Made by a program: the position numbers and the translations under genes. The notes beneath the pieces were generated by a model that saw nothing but the letters and a program-made list of their open reading frames with translations, was not told the origin of the DNA and ran no database searches. From HKCCE3408 sp039191215 (GTDB lineage: Bacteria; Pseudomonadota; Alphaproteobacteria; Rhodobacterales; Rhodobacteraceae): a DNA stretch of 64,000 nt. Of the stretch, positions 51,956 through 60,173 are shown in pieces. Where the stretch lies: NCBI GenBank assembly GCA_039191215.1, contig JBCCXT010000001.1, forward strand, positions 1 to 64,000, given 5' to 3'. Numbering within the stretch: position 1 is the first letter of the stretch; each line of letters starts with the position of its first letter.

Positions 51956-52473
51956 GCGGGTTCAGGATCGTTCTTCAGCTTGCCAATCTCGTCGAGGTTG
52001 CGCTTCAACGTGAGTTGGTCGAGGCCCTCAAACGGCAAGTTCACAAATATCGAGATGCGGCTATTGAGCATCCGGTAGGCGGAATTGAACGCCTCGCGTC
52101 GTTCCGCTTCCAGCCCGGTAACCGAGCTCGGGTTTGGTACGCCCCAATGTGCTGTCATCGGCTGGCCCGGCCAGATCGGACAGGTCTCTGCGGCGGCCTT
52201 GTCGCAGACGGTGAACACGAAATCCATCTTGGGCGCGCCCGGCTCGGCGAAGGCTGCCCAATCCTTTGAGCGCACGGTCGAGACATCGTAATTTAACCGC
52301 TTCAGCAATTGCATGGTATAGGGATGCGGCACGTCGGTGGGATAAGACCCGGCCGAAAACCCTTGGAATTTACCGATGCCCACGCGGTTTATGATCGCCT
52401 CCGCCATCAGCGACCGGGCTGAGTTATGGGTGTAGATGAACAATACGTTGTAGGTCTTTGTATCCAAGACCAA
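51952..52473 (-). CDS. arsC: LMW-phosphatase-type arsenate reductase homologue lacking the nucleophilic Cys
   Basis: This 173-residue protein starts at a TTG preceded by AGGGAGA. It aligns to thioredoxin-coupled ArsC: the P-loop reads NVLFIYTHNSARSLMAEAI, where Y14 (codon TAC) occupies the position of the essential nucleophile (normally Cys, TGC). The two resolving cysteines remain (C90 and C98 in VFTVCDKAAAETCPIWPG), as does the Asp loop region. With Tyr at residue 14 the classical reaction should be blocked. It may be an inactivated enzyme, an arsenate/phosphate binder, or a sequencing error. It is second in the ars operon. Confidence 0.85.
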   Translation of the reverse strand: MVLDTKTYNVLFIYTHNSARSLMAEAIINRVGIGKFQGFSAGSYPTDVPHPYTMQLLKRLNYDVSTVRSKDWAAFAEPGAPKMDFVFTVCDKAAAETCPIWPGQPMTAHWGVPNPSSVTGLEAERREAFNSAYRMLNSRISIFVNLPFEGLDQLTLKRNLDEIGKLKNDPEPA

Positions 52474-52493
52474 ATCTCCCTAAATGATGCGGA

Positions 52494-52820
52494 TCAGCAT
52501 GCAAGCTCCGCCAAGACAGGGCGGCACTGGTCCGGATGACCGCCGCAGCAATCTTCCATCAGATAGGCTAAGAGCCCGCGCATCGCGTCGAGATTGGCGG
52601 TGTAGCGAATGCCGCGGCCTTCTCGCTGATTGGCGACAAGGCCCGCATTCAGCAGGACCGACAGATTGGCCGACAATGTATTGGCCCGTACATCAAGTGC
52701 TGCACAAATCTCTCCGGCCAGCATGCCCTTGGGGCCCGCCTTTACAAGCAGCCGGAACGCATCGAGCCGGGTTGGTTGACTAAGGGCGCCGAGGGCCGCC
52801 AGTGCATTCTTTTGATCCAT
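52494..52820 (-). CDS. arsR: ArsR-family arsenic-responsive repressor
   Basis: This 108-residue winged-helix protein (LAALGALSQPTRLDAFRLLVKAGP; GEICAALDVRANTLSANLSVLLNAGLV) has C91, C92 and C99 near the C-terminus (EDCCGGHPDQC). This C-terminal triple resembles the As(III) site of the Acidithiobacillus-type ArsR rather than the N-terminal CVC site of E. coli ArsR. It should repress the arsR-arsC-aqp-gapdh-arsJ transcript until As(III) binds. A palindrome sits nine bases upstream of its start. Confidence 0.92.
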   Translation of the reverse strand: MDQKNALAALGALSQPTRLDAFRLLVKAGPKGMLAGEICAALDVRANTLSANLSVLLNAGLVANQREGRGIRYTANLDAMRGLLAYLMEDCCGGHPDQCRPVLAELAC

Positions 52821-52828
52821 ATTTCATC

Positions 52829-52840
52829 ATTTCATGAAAT
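52829..52840. promoter_or_regulatory. Perfect 12-bp palindrome ahead of arsR (candidate ArsR operator)
   Basis: ATTTCATGAAAT is fully symmetric and lies in an AT-rich pocket immediately upstream of the arsR start. Autoregulated ArsR proteins bind such AT-rich dyads overlapping their own promoter. A related TTTCAT half lies at 52822-52827. Confidence 0.6.
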
Positions 52841-53032
52841 ATTGAATTTTTCAACGCGCCACGGCTGTTGTCACAAAAGTTTCGCATAGGTTCTGCCGCG
52901 GCGTCGGTTGCCGCGCTTTCTATCCGCACGTGATGTCGCTTGCGGTGCGCATCGATGTCGCAAAGCGCTATACAGACCTGTCTAGTGCTACTAGGCTTTT
53001 CGGAAAGTATGACAAGCGGGAGGACCAGGACC

Positions 53033-55438
53033 ATGAAATCTCACTATCGCGTTGTGATCATTGGCGGCGGGGTTGTCGGCACTTCTGTCCTCTACCATCT
53101 GGCCAAATTTGGCTGGAAGGATGTGACATTGCTGGAACGTTCGGTGTTGACAGCGGGCTCGTCTTGGCACGCAGCCGGCGGGGTTCATGCGCTGAATGCG
53201 GACCCAAATATCGCCTCGCTCCAGGCCTATACAATCGATCTGCTGTCGACCATCCAGGAAGAATCCGGCCACGATATCGGGCTGCATATGACAGGCGGTC
53301 TGACCATGGCGGGCACGCCGGATCGGTGGGAATGGCTGCAATCGGCCTATCGCATCTATCAGTCAATCGGTATCGAGGATTGCGAACTGGTCACCCCTGA
53401 GGAAGCCCAGAAGCGCTGCCCGATCATGTCGACCGAGGGGCTCTTGGGCGGCATGTGGGCCGACCGCGAAGGCTATATCGACACAACCGGCACCGTGCAT
53501 GCCTATGCGATCGCCGCCAAAAAGCGCGGCGCCACTTATCACGAACACACCAAGGTCGAGGCCTTGGAACAGACCGCCGAGGGGTGGATCGTCAAGACCG
53601 ACAAAGGCGACATCACTTGCGAACATGTGGTCAATGCCGCGGGCCTTTGGGCCAAGCAGGTTGGCCGGATGGCCGGGATTGAGCTACCCGTCAGCCCACT
53701 TAAGCACCATTACCTGGTCTCAGACACGATCCCGGCCCTTGAGCAGGTCGATTTTGAGATGCCGATGACGGTCGATCTCGAAGGCTTCACCTATCTGCGG
53801 CAGGACCAAAAGGGCGTGCTTCTGGGCATCTATGAGATCGATCACGAGCATTGGGCGATGGACGGCGCGCCCTGGGATTACGGGATGGAGCTGTTCCAGG
53901 AACAGACCGACCGGATCGAGAAAGAGCTGATCTGCGGGTTTGAGCGCTACCCGGTCTTGCAGGATGTGGGCGTGAAAACTTGGGTCAATGGCGCCTTCAC
54001 CTTCAGCCCAGACGGCAATCCGTTGGTCGGCCCCGTGCCGGGCAAGCGCGGCTATTGGTGCGCCTGCGCCGTGATGGCGGGCTTTTTGCAGGGTGGCGGT
54101 GTCGGCAAAAGCCTGGCCGAGTGGATCATCCATGGCGAGCCCGAGGCCGATGTCTACGGTATGGATGTCGCGCGCTACGGGCCTTGGGCCGAAAACCGCG
54201 ACTATATCCGCCAAACCACAGGGCAGTTCTATTCCCGTCGCTTTGTGATGACCTACCCGAACGAACAGCTGCCCGCCGGGCGGCCCCTCAAGGTCGCGCC
54301 CGCCCATAATGCGATGACCGCGGCTGGCGCAATTTGGGGCCAGTCTTGGGATGTCGAAGTGCCGCTTTACTTCGCGCCCAAGGACTTTGCCGAGACACCA
54401 ACGCTGAAGCGGTCAAATGCGTTCGACATTGTTGGCGGGGAATGCCGCGCCGTGCGCGAGGGCGTGGGCTTGCTCGATATCACCGCCTTCTCACGCTATG
54501 AAGTGTCGGGGCCAAATGCGCGGGCTTGGCTCGACCGGATGATGGCCAGCGCTTTGCCAAAACCAGGCCGCGCGAAGCTTGCCCCGATGCTGGGCGCCGA
54601 TGGACGGCTCAAAGGCGATCTGACGATCTTCAACTGGGGTGATGGCACCTGGTGGGTGATGGGGTCGTATTATCTGCGGCGCTGGCACATGCGCTGGTTC
54701 GCCGATCACATGGAAGACGGCGTGCATGTCCGCGACCTGGGCGAGGAGATGGCCGGTTTCTCGCTCGCCGGCCCCAATTCGCGCGAGGTGATCGAGCGGG
54801 TCACATCAGATGCGGTTGGTGCGCTCCCGTTCATGGGTTGTATGGCGGCTGATATCGGCCTTTTGCGCACCCGCGTGGCACGGATGAGCGTGGCCGGAGA
54901 GCTGGGCTATGAGATCAGCTGCCGGATGGGTGACCATATCACGCTGCGCGAGTTGTTGCTGGCAGCAGGCGCCGAAAGCGGCATCCGCGAATACGGCTTC
55001 AACGCGCTTTTGTCGCTGCGGCTGGAGAAGAGCTTTGGCATCTGGTCGGCAGAATTCACCCAAGGCTACACGCCGGGCATGACCGGGATGGATCGCTGGA
55101 TTGCCTGGGATAAAGGCCCGTTCCAAGGCCGTGATGCGGCCATCGCCGAGCGGGACGGGAATGGTCCGGCAAAGCGATTGGTCACGCTGGATGTAGCCGC
55201 AGACGACGCCGATGCCAGCGGCTACGAGCCGGTCTGGTCGGACGGCCGCAAGGTCGGCTTTGTCACCTCTGGCGGCTATGGCCACACAATCGGCAAATCC
55301 CTGGCAATGGCGCTGGTCGATGCCGATAGCGCTGCCGAAGGCACCCAGCTTTCGACCCATGTTGTGGGCCAGGAACGTGCCGCGACCGTGATCCCGCCCT
55401 CTCCTTACGATCCGCAAGGCCTGGCCATGCGCGGCTGA
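53033..55438 (+). CDS. FAD-dependent dimethylglycine/sarcosine dehydrogenase-like protein (DAO + GcvT)
   Basis: The ATG at 53033 gives 801 residues. The N-terminal DAO domain (VVIIGGGVVGTSVLYHLAKFGWKDVTLLER; SSWHAAGGVHALN) contains the region where dimethylglycine dehydrogenases bind FAD covalently (WHAAG His). A central FAO-M segment (AAGAIWGQSWDVEVPLYFAP) leads to the GcvT folate domain (GVGLLDITAFSRYEVSGPNARAWLDRM; GYEISCRMGDHITLRELLLAAG; GFNALLSLRLEKSFG). It probably demethylates an N-methyl glycine derivative and passes the carbon to THF. The next gene, an MttB homologue, begins 3 bp after its stop. Confidence 0.88.
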   Translation: MKSHYRVVIIGGGVVGTSVLYHLAKFGWKDVTLLERSVLTAGSSWHAAGGVHALNADPNIASLQAYTIDLLSTIQEESGHDIGLHMTGGLTMAGTPDRWEWLQSAYRIYQSIGIEDCELVTPEEAQKRCPIMSTEGLLGGMWADREGYIDTTGTVHAYAIAAKKRGATYHEHTKVEALEQTAEGWIVKTDKGDITCEHVVNAAGLWAKQVGRMAGIELPVSPLKHHYLVSDTIPALEQVDFEMPMTVDLEGFTYLRQDQKGVLLGIYEIDHEHWAMDGAPWDYGMELFQEQTDRIEKELICGFERYPVLQDVGVKTWVNGAFTFSPDGNPLVGPVPGKRGYWCACAVMAGFLQGGGVGKSLAEWIIHGEPEADVYGMDVARYGPWAENRDYIRQTTGQFYSRRFVMTYPNEQLPAGRPLKVAPAHNAMTAAGAIWGQSWDVEVPLYFAPKDFAETPTLKRSNAFDIVGGECRAVREGVGLLDITAFSRYEVSGPNARAWLDRMMASALPKPGRAKLAPMLGADGRLKGDLTIFNWGDGTWWVMGSYYLRRWHMRWFADHMEDGVHVRDLGEEMAGFSLAGPNSREVIERVTSDAVGALPFMGCMAADIGLLRTRVARMSVAGELGYEISCRMGDHITLRELLLAAGAESGIREYGFNALLSLRLEKSFGIWSAEFTQGYTPGMTGMDRWIAWDKGPFQGRDAAIAERDGNGPAKRLVTLDVAADDADASGYEPVWSDGRKVGFVTSGGYGHTIGKSLAMALVDADSAAEGTQLSTHVVGQERAATVIPPSPYDPQGLAMRG

Positions 55439-55441
55439 GCG

Positions 55442-56986
55442 ATGAACCAGGAAAACAAAGGCGTGCGCCGGTCGGGCCGGCGCCGCAACGGGGCCGAGGC
55501 TGCCGCGCCTAAACGGGACGTGAATTACCGCCAGTTGCGCAATCCCTTCCCGGTCATGTCGGTGTTTTCCGATGATGAGGCCGTGGCCATGCATCGGGCC
55601 GCACTCGACATGCTGGAAACGCTTGGCATGCGGATTCTGCTGCCGGGCGCGCGCGATCTTTTCCGCCAAGCAGGCGCCCGGGTCGAGGACGATATGGTCT
55701 ATATCGGGCACGAGATAATCGAGGCCACGCTGGCCACTGCGCCCCGGTCGATCCATTGCGCCGCCGGCGCCCGCCCGCGTGATATCGTGTTTGAGCTTGG
55801 CAGGCTCAATTTCCAGCCTGGCGCGGGCGCGCCGCACGCAACTGACCTGATCCGCGGCCGCCGTCCCGGCTCGGCACGCGATTACCGCGACTATACCCGG
55901 CTGTCGCACCACTTTGATGTCTTCCAGATGATGAGCCCGTCGGTGGAGCCGCAAGACGTGGCAACGCCCATCCGCCACTATTTCACCACCGAGACCCAAC
56001 TGACCGAGAGCGACAAATTCCCGTTCCTCTATGCCCGCGGCACGCCCCAGGCGCTGGATAATTTCGAGATGCTGGCCATCGCGCGCGGGCTCAGCGATGA
56101 CGCGCTGCGCGCCCAGCCCCATGCCTATACGGTGATCAACACGAACTCACCCCGGACGCTTGATATCCCCATGGCGCAGGGGTTGATTGATTTTGCGCGC
56201 TACGGGCAGCTCTCAATCGTCACACCGTTTACACTGATGGGGGCGATGGCGCCGATCACGGTTGCCGGTGCGATCACCTTGTCGCACGCCGAATGCTTGG
56301 CATCGATTGCGCTGACCCAATTGGCTAGTCCCGGCGCGCCGGTCTGCTACGGTACCTTCACCTCAAATGTCGATATGAAATCCGGCGCGCCGGCTTTCGG
56401 CACGCCCGCCCATTTCCATGCCTCACTCGCAGCGGGTCAAATGGCGCGGATGCTGGGCCTGCCTTGGCGCTCGGCCGCTGGATCGGCGTCAAACATAAAC
56501 GACGTCCAAGCCGCCAATGAAAACCAGCTTGGCCTCTGGGGCTGCCTGTTGGCCGGTGCGACCATCATCATCCACTCCGCCGGTTGGCTCGAAGGCGGGC
56601 TGACCGTGTCGCTCGAAAAGCTTATCACCGACGTTGAGGTCCTCAATATGATCGCTGAGCTTTGCGCCGGTGCGAAGGCGGGCGCCGATGAGATCGGGAT
56701 GGATAATGCCTTCCCCCATGTCGCGCCTTCGGGCCATTTCTTTGCCGCCCCGCAAACCATGGCGCGCTACAACACCGAATTTTACGAACCGCTTGTCCAT
56801 GATTACGCCAATTTCGGCACCTGGGAGGATCGCGGCGCGCTTGATGCCTCGACCCGTGCCACACCCATCTGGCAAAAGATCGTGGCCGAGACAGATGGCC
56901 CGTTCCTCGCGCCCGACAGACAAGAAACGTTGCGCGCCTTTATCGAGCGGCGCGAGGCCGAGGGCGGCGCCCCGCCGGAAAGCTGA
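55442..56986 (+). CDS. MttB-family (trimethylamine/glycine betaine) methyltransferase homologue, non-pyrrolysine
   Basis: This 514-residue TIM-barrel protein has the MttB family segments FPVMSVFSDDEAVAMHRAALDMLETLGMRIL, GTFTSNVDMKSGAPAFGTPAHFHA and GLPWRSAAGSASNINDVQAANEN. The reading frame crosses the pyrrolysine region without an amber codon, so it belongs to the MtgB-like non-Pyl group, some of which demethylate glycine betaine. These enzymes need a corrinoid acceptor protein, none of which is encoded in the window. In operon with two FAD oxidoreductases and a TetR regulator. Substrate likely a quaternary or tertiary methylamine (inference). Confidence 0.88.
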   Translation: MNQENKGVRRSGRRRNGAEAAAPKRDVNYRQLRNPFPVMSVFSDDEAVAMHRAALDMLETLGMRILLPGARDLFRQAGARVEDDMVYIGHEIIEATLATAPRSIHCAAGARPRDIVFELGRLNFQPGAGAPHATDLIRGRRPGSARDYRDYTRLSHHFDVFQMMSPSVEPQDVATPIRHYFTTETQLTESDKFPFLYARGTPQALDNFEMLAIARGLSDDALRAQPHAYTVINTNSPRTLDIPMAQGLIDFARYGQLSIVTPFTLMGAMAPITVAGAITLSHAECLASIALTQLASPGAPVCYGTFTSNVDMKSGAPAFGTPAHFHASLAAGQMARMLGLPWRSAAGSASNINDVQAANENQLGLWGCLLAGATIIIHSAGWLEGGLTVSLEKLITDVEVLNMIAELCAGAKAGADEIGMDNAFPHVAPSGHFFAAPQTMARYNTEFYEPLVHDYANFGTWEDRGALDASTRATPIWQKIVAETDGPFLAPDRQETLRAFIERREAEGGAPPES

Positions 56987-56990
56987 CGCC

Positions 56991-57650
56991 ATGACTGTAC
57001 TGCACCGCAATGATCCGTCCCGCGCGCCACTGACCGGCAATATCAAAGTTACGCGCGAAGACTGGCTGGCCCAGGCCCGCGACCTGCTCATCTCCCACGG
57101 TGTAACCCAGGTAAAAATCCTGTTGCTTGCCGAAGCCATGGGCGTCAGTCGGTCAAGTTTTTACTGGTATTTCAAAGACCGTGCGGAGTTGTTGGGGGCC
57201 CTTCTAGATAGCTGGGCCACGGACAATTCGGCGGGCATCCTGGCGATGGCGGCCCGGCCAGCGCCGACGATCACGGCCGCGGTATGCAACATCTTTCGCT
57301 GCGTGATTGAGCCTGATCTTTACAATATGCCGGCCGATTTTGCCGTCCGCGCCTGGGCCCGCAGCGACGCCGATGTGGCCGCAAAGGTCGCGCATACCGA
57401 CGCGATGCGGCTTGACGCCCTGTCGCAGATGTTTGCGCGCCACGGCTTTGACCCGCGCGAGGCCGAGACCCGCGCCTACGTGCTCTACTACATGCAGATC
57501 GGCTACGATTTTGCCATGCAGGACGAACCCGTGGCCACCCGCATCGCCCGTATCCCGCATTATCTGCAAGTCTTTACAGGGCAAGTGCCGCGCGCCGAAG
57601 AGGTCGCCGAAATCACAGCGCTCGGCCACCGCTATTGGAGAGAGAGATGA
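56991..57650 (+). CDS. TetR-family transcriptional regulator
   Basis: From the ATG at 56991, four bases after the MttB stop, the protein is 219 residues. The HTH is in LLLAEAMGVSRSSFYWYFKDRAELLGALLDSW. The C-terminal ligand domain is helical and otherwise unrecognised. The gene is between the MttB and DAO genes and overlaps the latter (ATGA), so it probably regulates this cluster, perhaps responding to the methylated substrate. Confidence 0.9.
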   Translation: MTVLHRNDPSRAPLTGNIKVTREDWLAQARDLLISHGVTQVKILLLAEAMGVSRSSFYWYFKDRAELLGALLDSWATDNSAGILAMAARPAPTITAAVCNIFRCVIEPDLYNMPADFAVRAWARSDADVAAKVAHTDAMRLDALSQMFARHGFDPREAETRAYVLYYMQIGYDFAMQDEPVATRIARIPHYLQVFTGQVPRAEEVAEITALGHRYWRER

Positions 57651-58957
57651 CAGATCAGACCGCCGACGTAATCATCATTGGGACCGGCGTGATCGGCTCG
57701 GCTATCGCCTATGAGCTGGCCAAAACCGGCCGGAAGGTCCTGTCAATCGACCGCAATCGCCAGATCGGCCACGGATCGACCGCAGGCTCCTGCGCCATTA
57801 TCCGGATGCATTATTCAACCCATGAAGGCACGGCATTCGCCTGGGAGGGCTACCATGATTGGCGCGATTGGCGCGACTATCTGGCGCTGCCGCAAGGCGC
57901 AGATCTCGCCCGATTTGTCGAGACCGGCTGCCTGGTGATGAAGACCGAGGCAAACGGGTTTTTGGAAAAACACATGGCCTATTCCAAGGCGCTCGGCTGT
58001 CCGTTCGAGGAATGGCAGCCGGACGAGATCACGACGCGGCTGCCGGTCTACAATCTCGACCGCTTTGCGCCGGCCAAACGGCCCGAGGATCCGGCCTTTG
58101 GCGAGGCGACCGGCGGCAGGCTGGAAGGCGCTGTCTTTTGGCCCCATGCAGGCTATGTCACCGATCCGGCTCTGTCTGCGCAAAATCTGGCAGCCGCGGC
58201 GGCACAACGGGGCGCGGTGGTGCAGCTTGGCCAGGAGGTCAGCGGCATCGTGCAGGAAAACGGCGCGGTCAAAGGCGTGCGTCTGGCAGACGGCACAGTG
58301 CGTAGCGCGCCCACCGTCATCAATGTGGCCGGGCCCGGATCGGCGGCGATTAACGCCATGGCCGGTGTCTTGGAGGAGATGACCATCGAGACACGCCCGC
58401 TGCGCCAAGAGGTCGTGCATGTGCCGGCCCCAGAAGGCTTTGACTTTGAAGCGAACGGGATGATTATCTCCGACAGCGATATCGCGCTTTACTGCCGGCC
58501 TGAGCGGGGTAATCACATCTTGATTGGATCCGAGGATCCGCCCTGCGATGCACATGTCTGGACCGAAAACGACACCGCCTATAGCCGCGACTTCACCGAT
58601 CAATGGCGCGTGCAGGCCATGCGCTACGCACAACGCGTGCCAAGCTTGGGCATCCCCTCGCGGATGAAAGGCGTGGTCGATCTCTATGATGCCTCAACCG
58701 ACTGGATCCCGATCTATGATTGTTCAAGCCTGAAAGGCTATTTCATGGCCTGCGGCACGTCCGGCAACCAATTCAAAAACGCACCCATTGCCGGAAAAAT
58801 GATGGCAGCCTTGGTTGACTACTGCGAAAGCGGCGGCGACCACGACACAGCGCCGCTCCAATTCAAGCTACCCTACACAGAAGAAGTCATCAGCGTCGGC
58901 TTCTACAGCCGCAAACGTGCGATCAACGACGAATCGAGCTTCAGTGTGCTGGGCTGA
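57647..58957 (+). CDS. FAD-dependent oxidoreductase (DAO family)
   Basis: The ATG at 57647 overlaps the TetR stop; 436 residues. FAD motif DVIIIGTGVIGSAIAYELAKTGRKVLSIDR, then GHGSTAGSCAIIRMHYSTHEGTAFAWEGY, which resembles the sarcosine/dimethylglycine oxidase group. The C-terminal GYFMACGTSGNQFKNAPIAGKMMAALVDY is the second FAD-contact block. It likely oxidises an N-methyl amino acid made in the same cluster. No folate domain, unlike the protein at 53033. Confidence 0.86.
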   Translation: MTDQTADVIIIGTGVIGSAIAYELAKTGRKVLSIDRNRQIGHGSTAGSCAIIRMHYSTHEGTAFAWEGYHDWRDWRDYLALPQGADLARFVETGCLVMKTEANGFLEKHMAYSKALGCPFEEWQPDEITTRLPVYNLDRFAPAKRPEDPAFGEATGGRLEGAVFWPHAGYVTDPALSAQNLAAAAAQRGAVVQLGQEVSGIVQENGAVKGVRLADGTVRSAPTVINVAGPGSAAINAMAGVLEEMTIETRPLRQEVVHVPAPEGFDFEANGMIISDSDIALYCRPERGNHILIGSEDPPCDAHVWTENDTAYSRDFTDQWRVQAMRYAQRVPSLGIPSRMKGVVDLYDASTDWIPIYDCSSLKGYFMACGTSGNQFKNAPIAGKMMAALVDYCESGGDHDTAPLQFKLPYTEEVISVGFYSRKRAINDESSFSVLG

Positions 58958-58970
58958 TAACCTCAGCGCC

Positions 58971-58992
58971 GCGAGGGGGCGCCCCCCCTCGC
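58971..58992. terminator. 9-bp G/C hairpin after the DAO gene
   Basis: GCGAGGGGG (58971-58979) pairs perfectly with CCCCCTCGC (58984-58992) around a CGCC loop. It is located between the convergent DAO and SCO genes. It has no T-run; likely transcription end or processing site for the methylamine cluster. Confidence 0.5.
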
Positions 58993-59041
58993 CGCAAGCA
59001 TCGTGTCGCGCGGCACGCGCGTCCTTTTAAGAACAGTCCCG

Positions 59042-59599
59042 CTAGCTTGTCTCGCCAAGATTGGCGCCGACGATCTCAGCCATATGATCGGGCGCCAGGA
59101 TCGGCGGCAGCATCGTCATCACCTCGCCGCTGCCATCCAACAGATAGATGAAACTGCCATGGGCATAGACCGGTCCGTAAAACGGATCGACGAAGAGCTC
59201 TTCGAATTCGATGCCAAACGCCTCATAGGCAACCTGCAACTCATCCGGAGTGCCGGTTAGGCCGATGAAACCGGGATGGAACTGCGTCAGCGGCGGCCCG
59301 ATATCGGCCACCGTGTCACGTTCTGGATCCACCGTGATCATCACCGGCGTGACCGCCTGCCCGTTTTCGCCTAAGATCTCAGCTACTTCGCCCATCAATG
59401 GCAGTGCGGCTGAACAGATCTCCTGGCAGTTGGCGTAGCCGAAAAACAGAAGCTGGGCATTGCCGTCGGGATCAGCCTGGGTGCGCACCTCGCCGCGCTG
59501 ATCGGTCAGGGCAAACGCACCGCCCAACCCGTCAAAGCCCTGGGCCAGTGCCATTCCGGCAATAGCCCAGAGACCAAATCCAAGCGCCAAAGGCTTCAT
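59042..59599 (-). CDS. SCO1/SenC-family protein
   Basis: The ATG at 59599 overlaps the previous stop (ATGA); 185 residues with a signal peptide (MKPLALGFGLWAIAGMALAQ). The thioredoxin-like domain has the copper-binding C-x3-C in FFGYANCQEICSAALP and the later His in GPVYAHGSFIYLLDG. SCO proteins deliver copper to the CuA site of cytochrome oxidase or act as periplasmic thiol sensors. It is the third gene of a run with two unknown exported Cys proteins, which suggests a copper or redox function. Confidence 0.87.
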   Translation of the reverse strand: MKPLALGFGLWAIAGMALAQGFDGLGGAFALTDQRGEVRTQADPDGNAQLLFFGYANCQEICSAALPLMGEVAEILGENGQAVTPVMITVDPERDTVADIGPPLTQFHPGFIGLTGTPDELQVAYEAFGIEFEELFVDPFYGPVYAHGSFIYLLDGSGEVMTMLPPILAPDHMAEIVGANLGETS

Positions 59600-60162
59600 C
59601 TTGTGATGTCCCACGCTTCTTCGTGGCTCAACCCGATGCCCAGATAACCATCTGCGGCGATATTGGCCAAGATGCCGGGGTCGCGGCGGAACCAGGGTCC
59701 AGATCCGCCCGCATCGGGGTTGTTGGCGGCCCATTGCTCGGTGAAGGTGGTGGTGAAAATCCACTCATCGCTGTCGAGCAGCCGGATGCACTGCACCTGA
59801 TAGACGTTGACCGCGCCGATATATTCATCCTCGATCATCAGCCCGTCGACTTCGATTTCCATTCCGCAATAGGGCTGCAAATCTACCGCGGCACCCGTGA
59901 AGGCGGGCTGGTTGTTTTTGTTTGGATAGACGAGCACGCCATCGACACTACGCAAAAGCGCCATTTGACGGTTCGCGCCGCATTCATCGGCGCAATCGCC
60001 TGCAACTTCACAGCCCACATCGACAACGGTCGCGTTAAAACGCGCGGGCACTTCAAAGCCGAGATTCCAGCTCGACGCCTGCGAATTGGCCGAAAAATCG
60101 GCCGCGTCTTGTGCCGCCAACGGGGTTGCCAACAAGATACATGCTAAGCTTGTCCGGATCAT
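59596..60162 (-). CDS. Exported cysteine-containing protein, unknown
   Basis: I use the ATG at 60162 (MIRTSLACILLATPLAAQD), which has GAGGTG upstream; a GTG at 60171 is possible. The product is 188 residues with a signal peptide. Cysteines are grouped as VGCEVAGDCADECGANRQM, then LQPYCGMEIEVDGLMIEDEY and VYQVQCIRLL. The motif CxxxCADECG could hold a metal or disulfides. C-terminal GGSGPWFRRDPGILANIAADGYLGIGL. No family recognised. It is coupled to the SCO gene by ATGA and is 11 bp from the upstream gene. Confidence 0.72.
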   Translation of the reverse strand: MIRTSLACILLATPLAAQDAADFSANSQASSWNLGFEVPARFNATVVDVGCEVAGDCADECGANRQMALLRSVDGVLVYPNKNNQPAFTGAAVDLQPYCGMEIEVDGLMIEDEYIGAVNVYQVQCIRLLDSDEWIFTTTFTEQWAANNPDAGGSGPWFRRDPGILANIAADGYLGIGLSHEEAWDITR

Positions 60163-60173
60163 TTCATGCACCT

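Noticed and set aside
54806..56122. 438-codon open frame antisense to the DMGDH-like and MttB genes
   Set aside because: It spans the junction of two well-supported genes on the other strand and shows no recognisable motif.
55442..56986. Possible pyrrolysine-containing trimethylamine methyltransferase
   Set aside because: The frame is open through the region where MttB has pyrrolysine, with no in-frame TAG, and no pyl genes are seen. It belongs to the non-pyrrolysine group.
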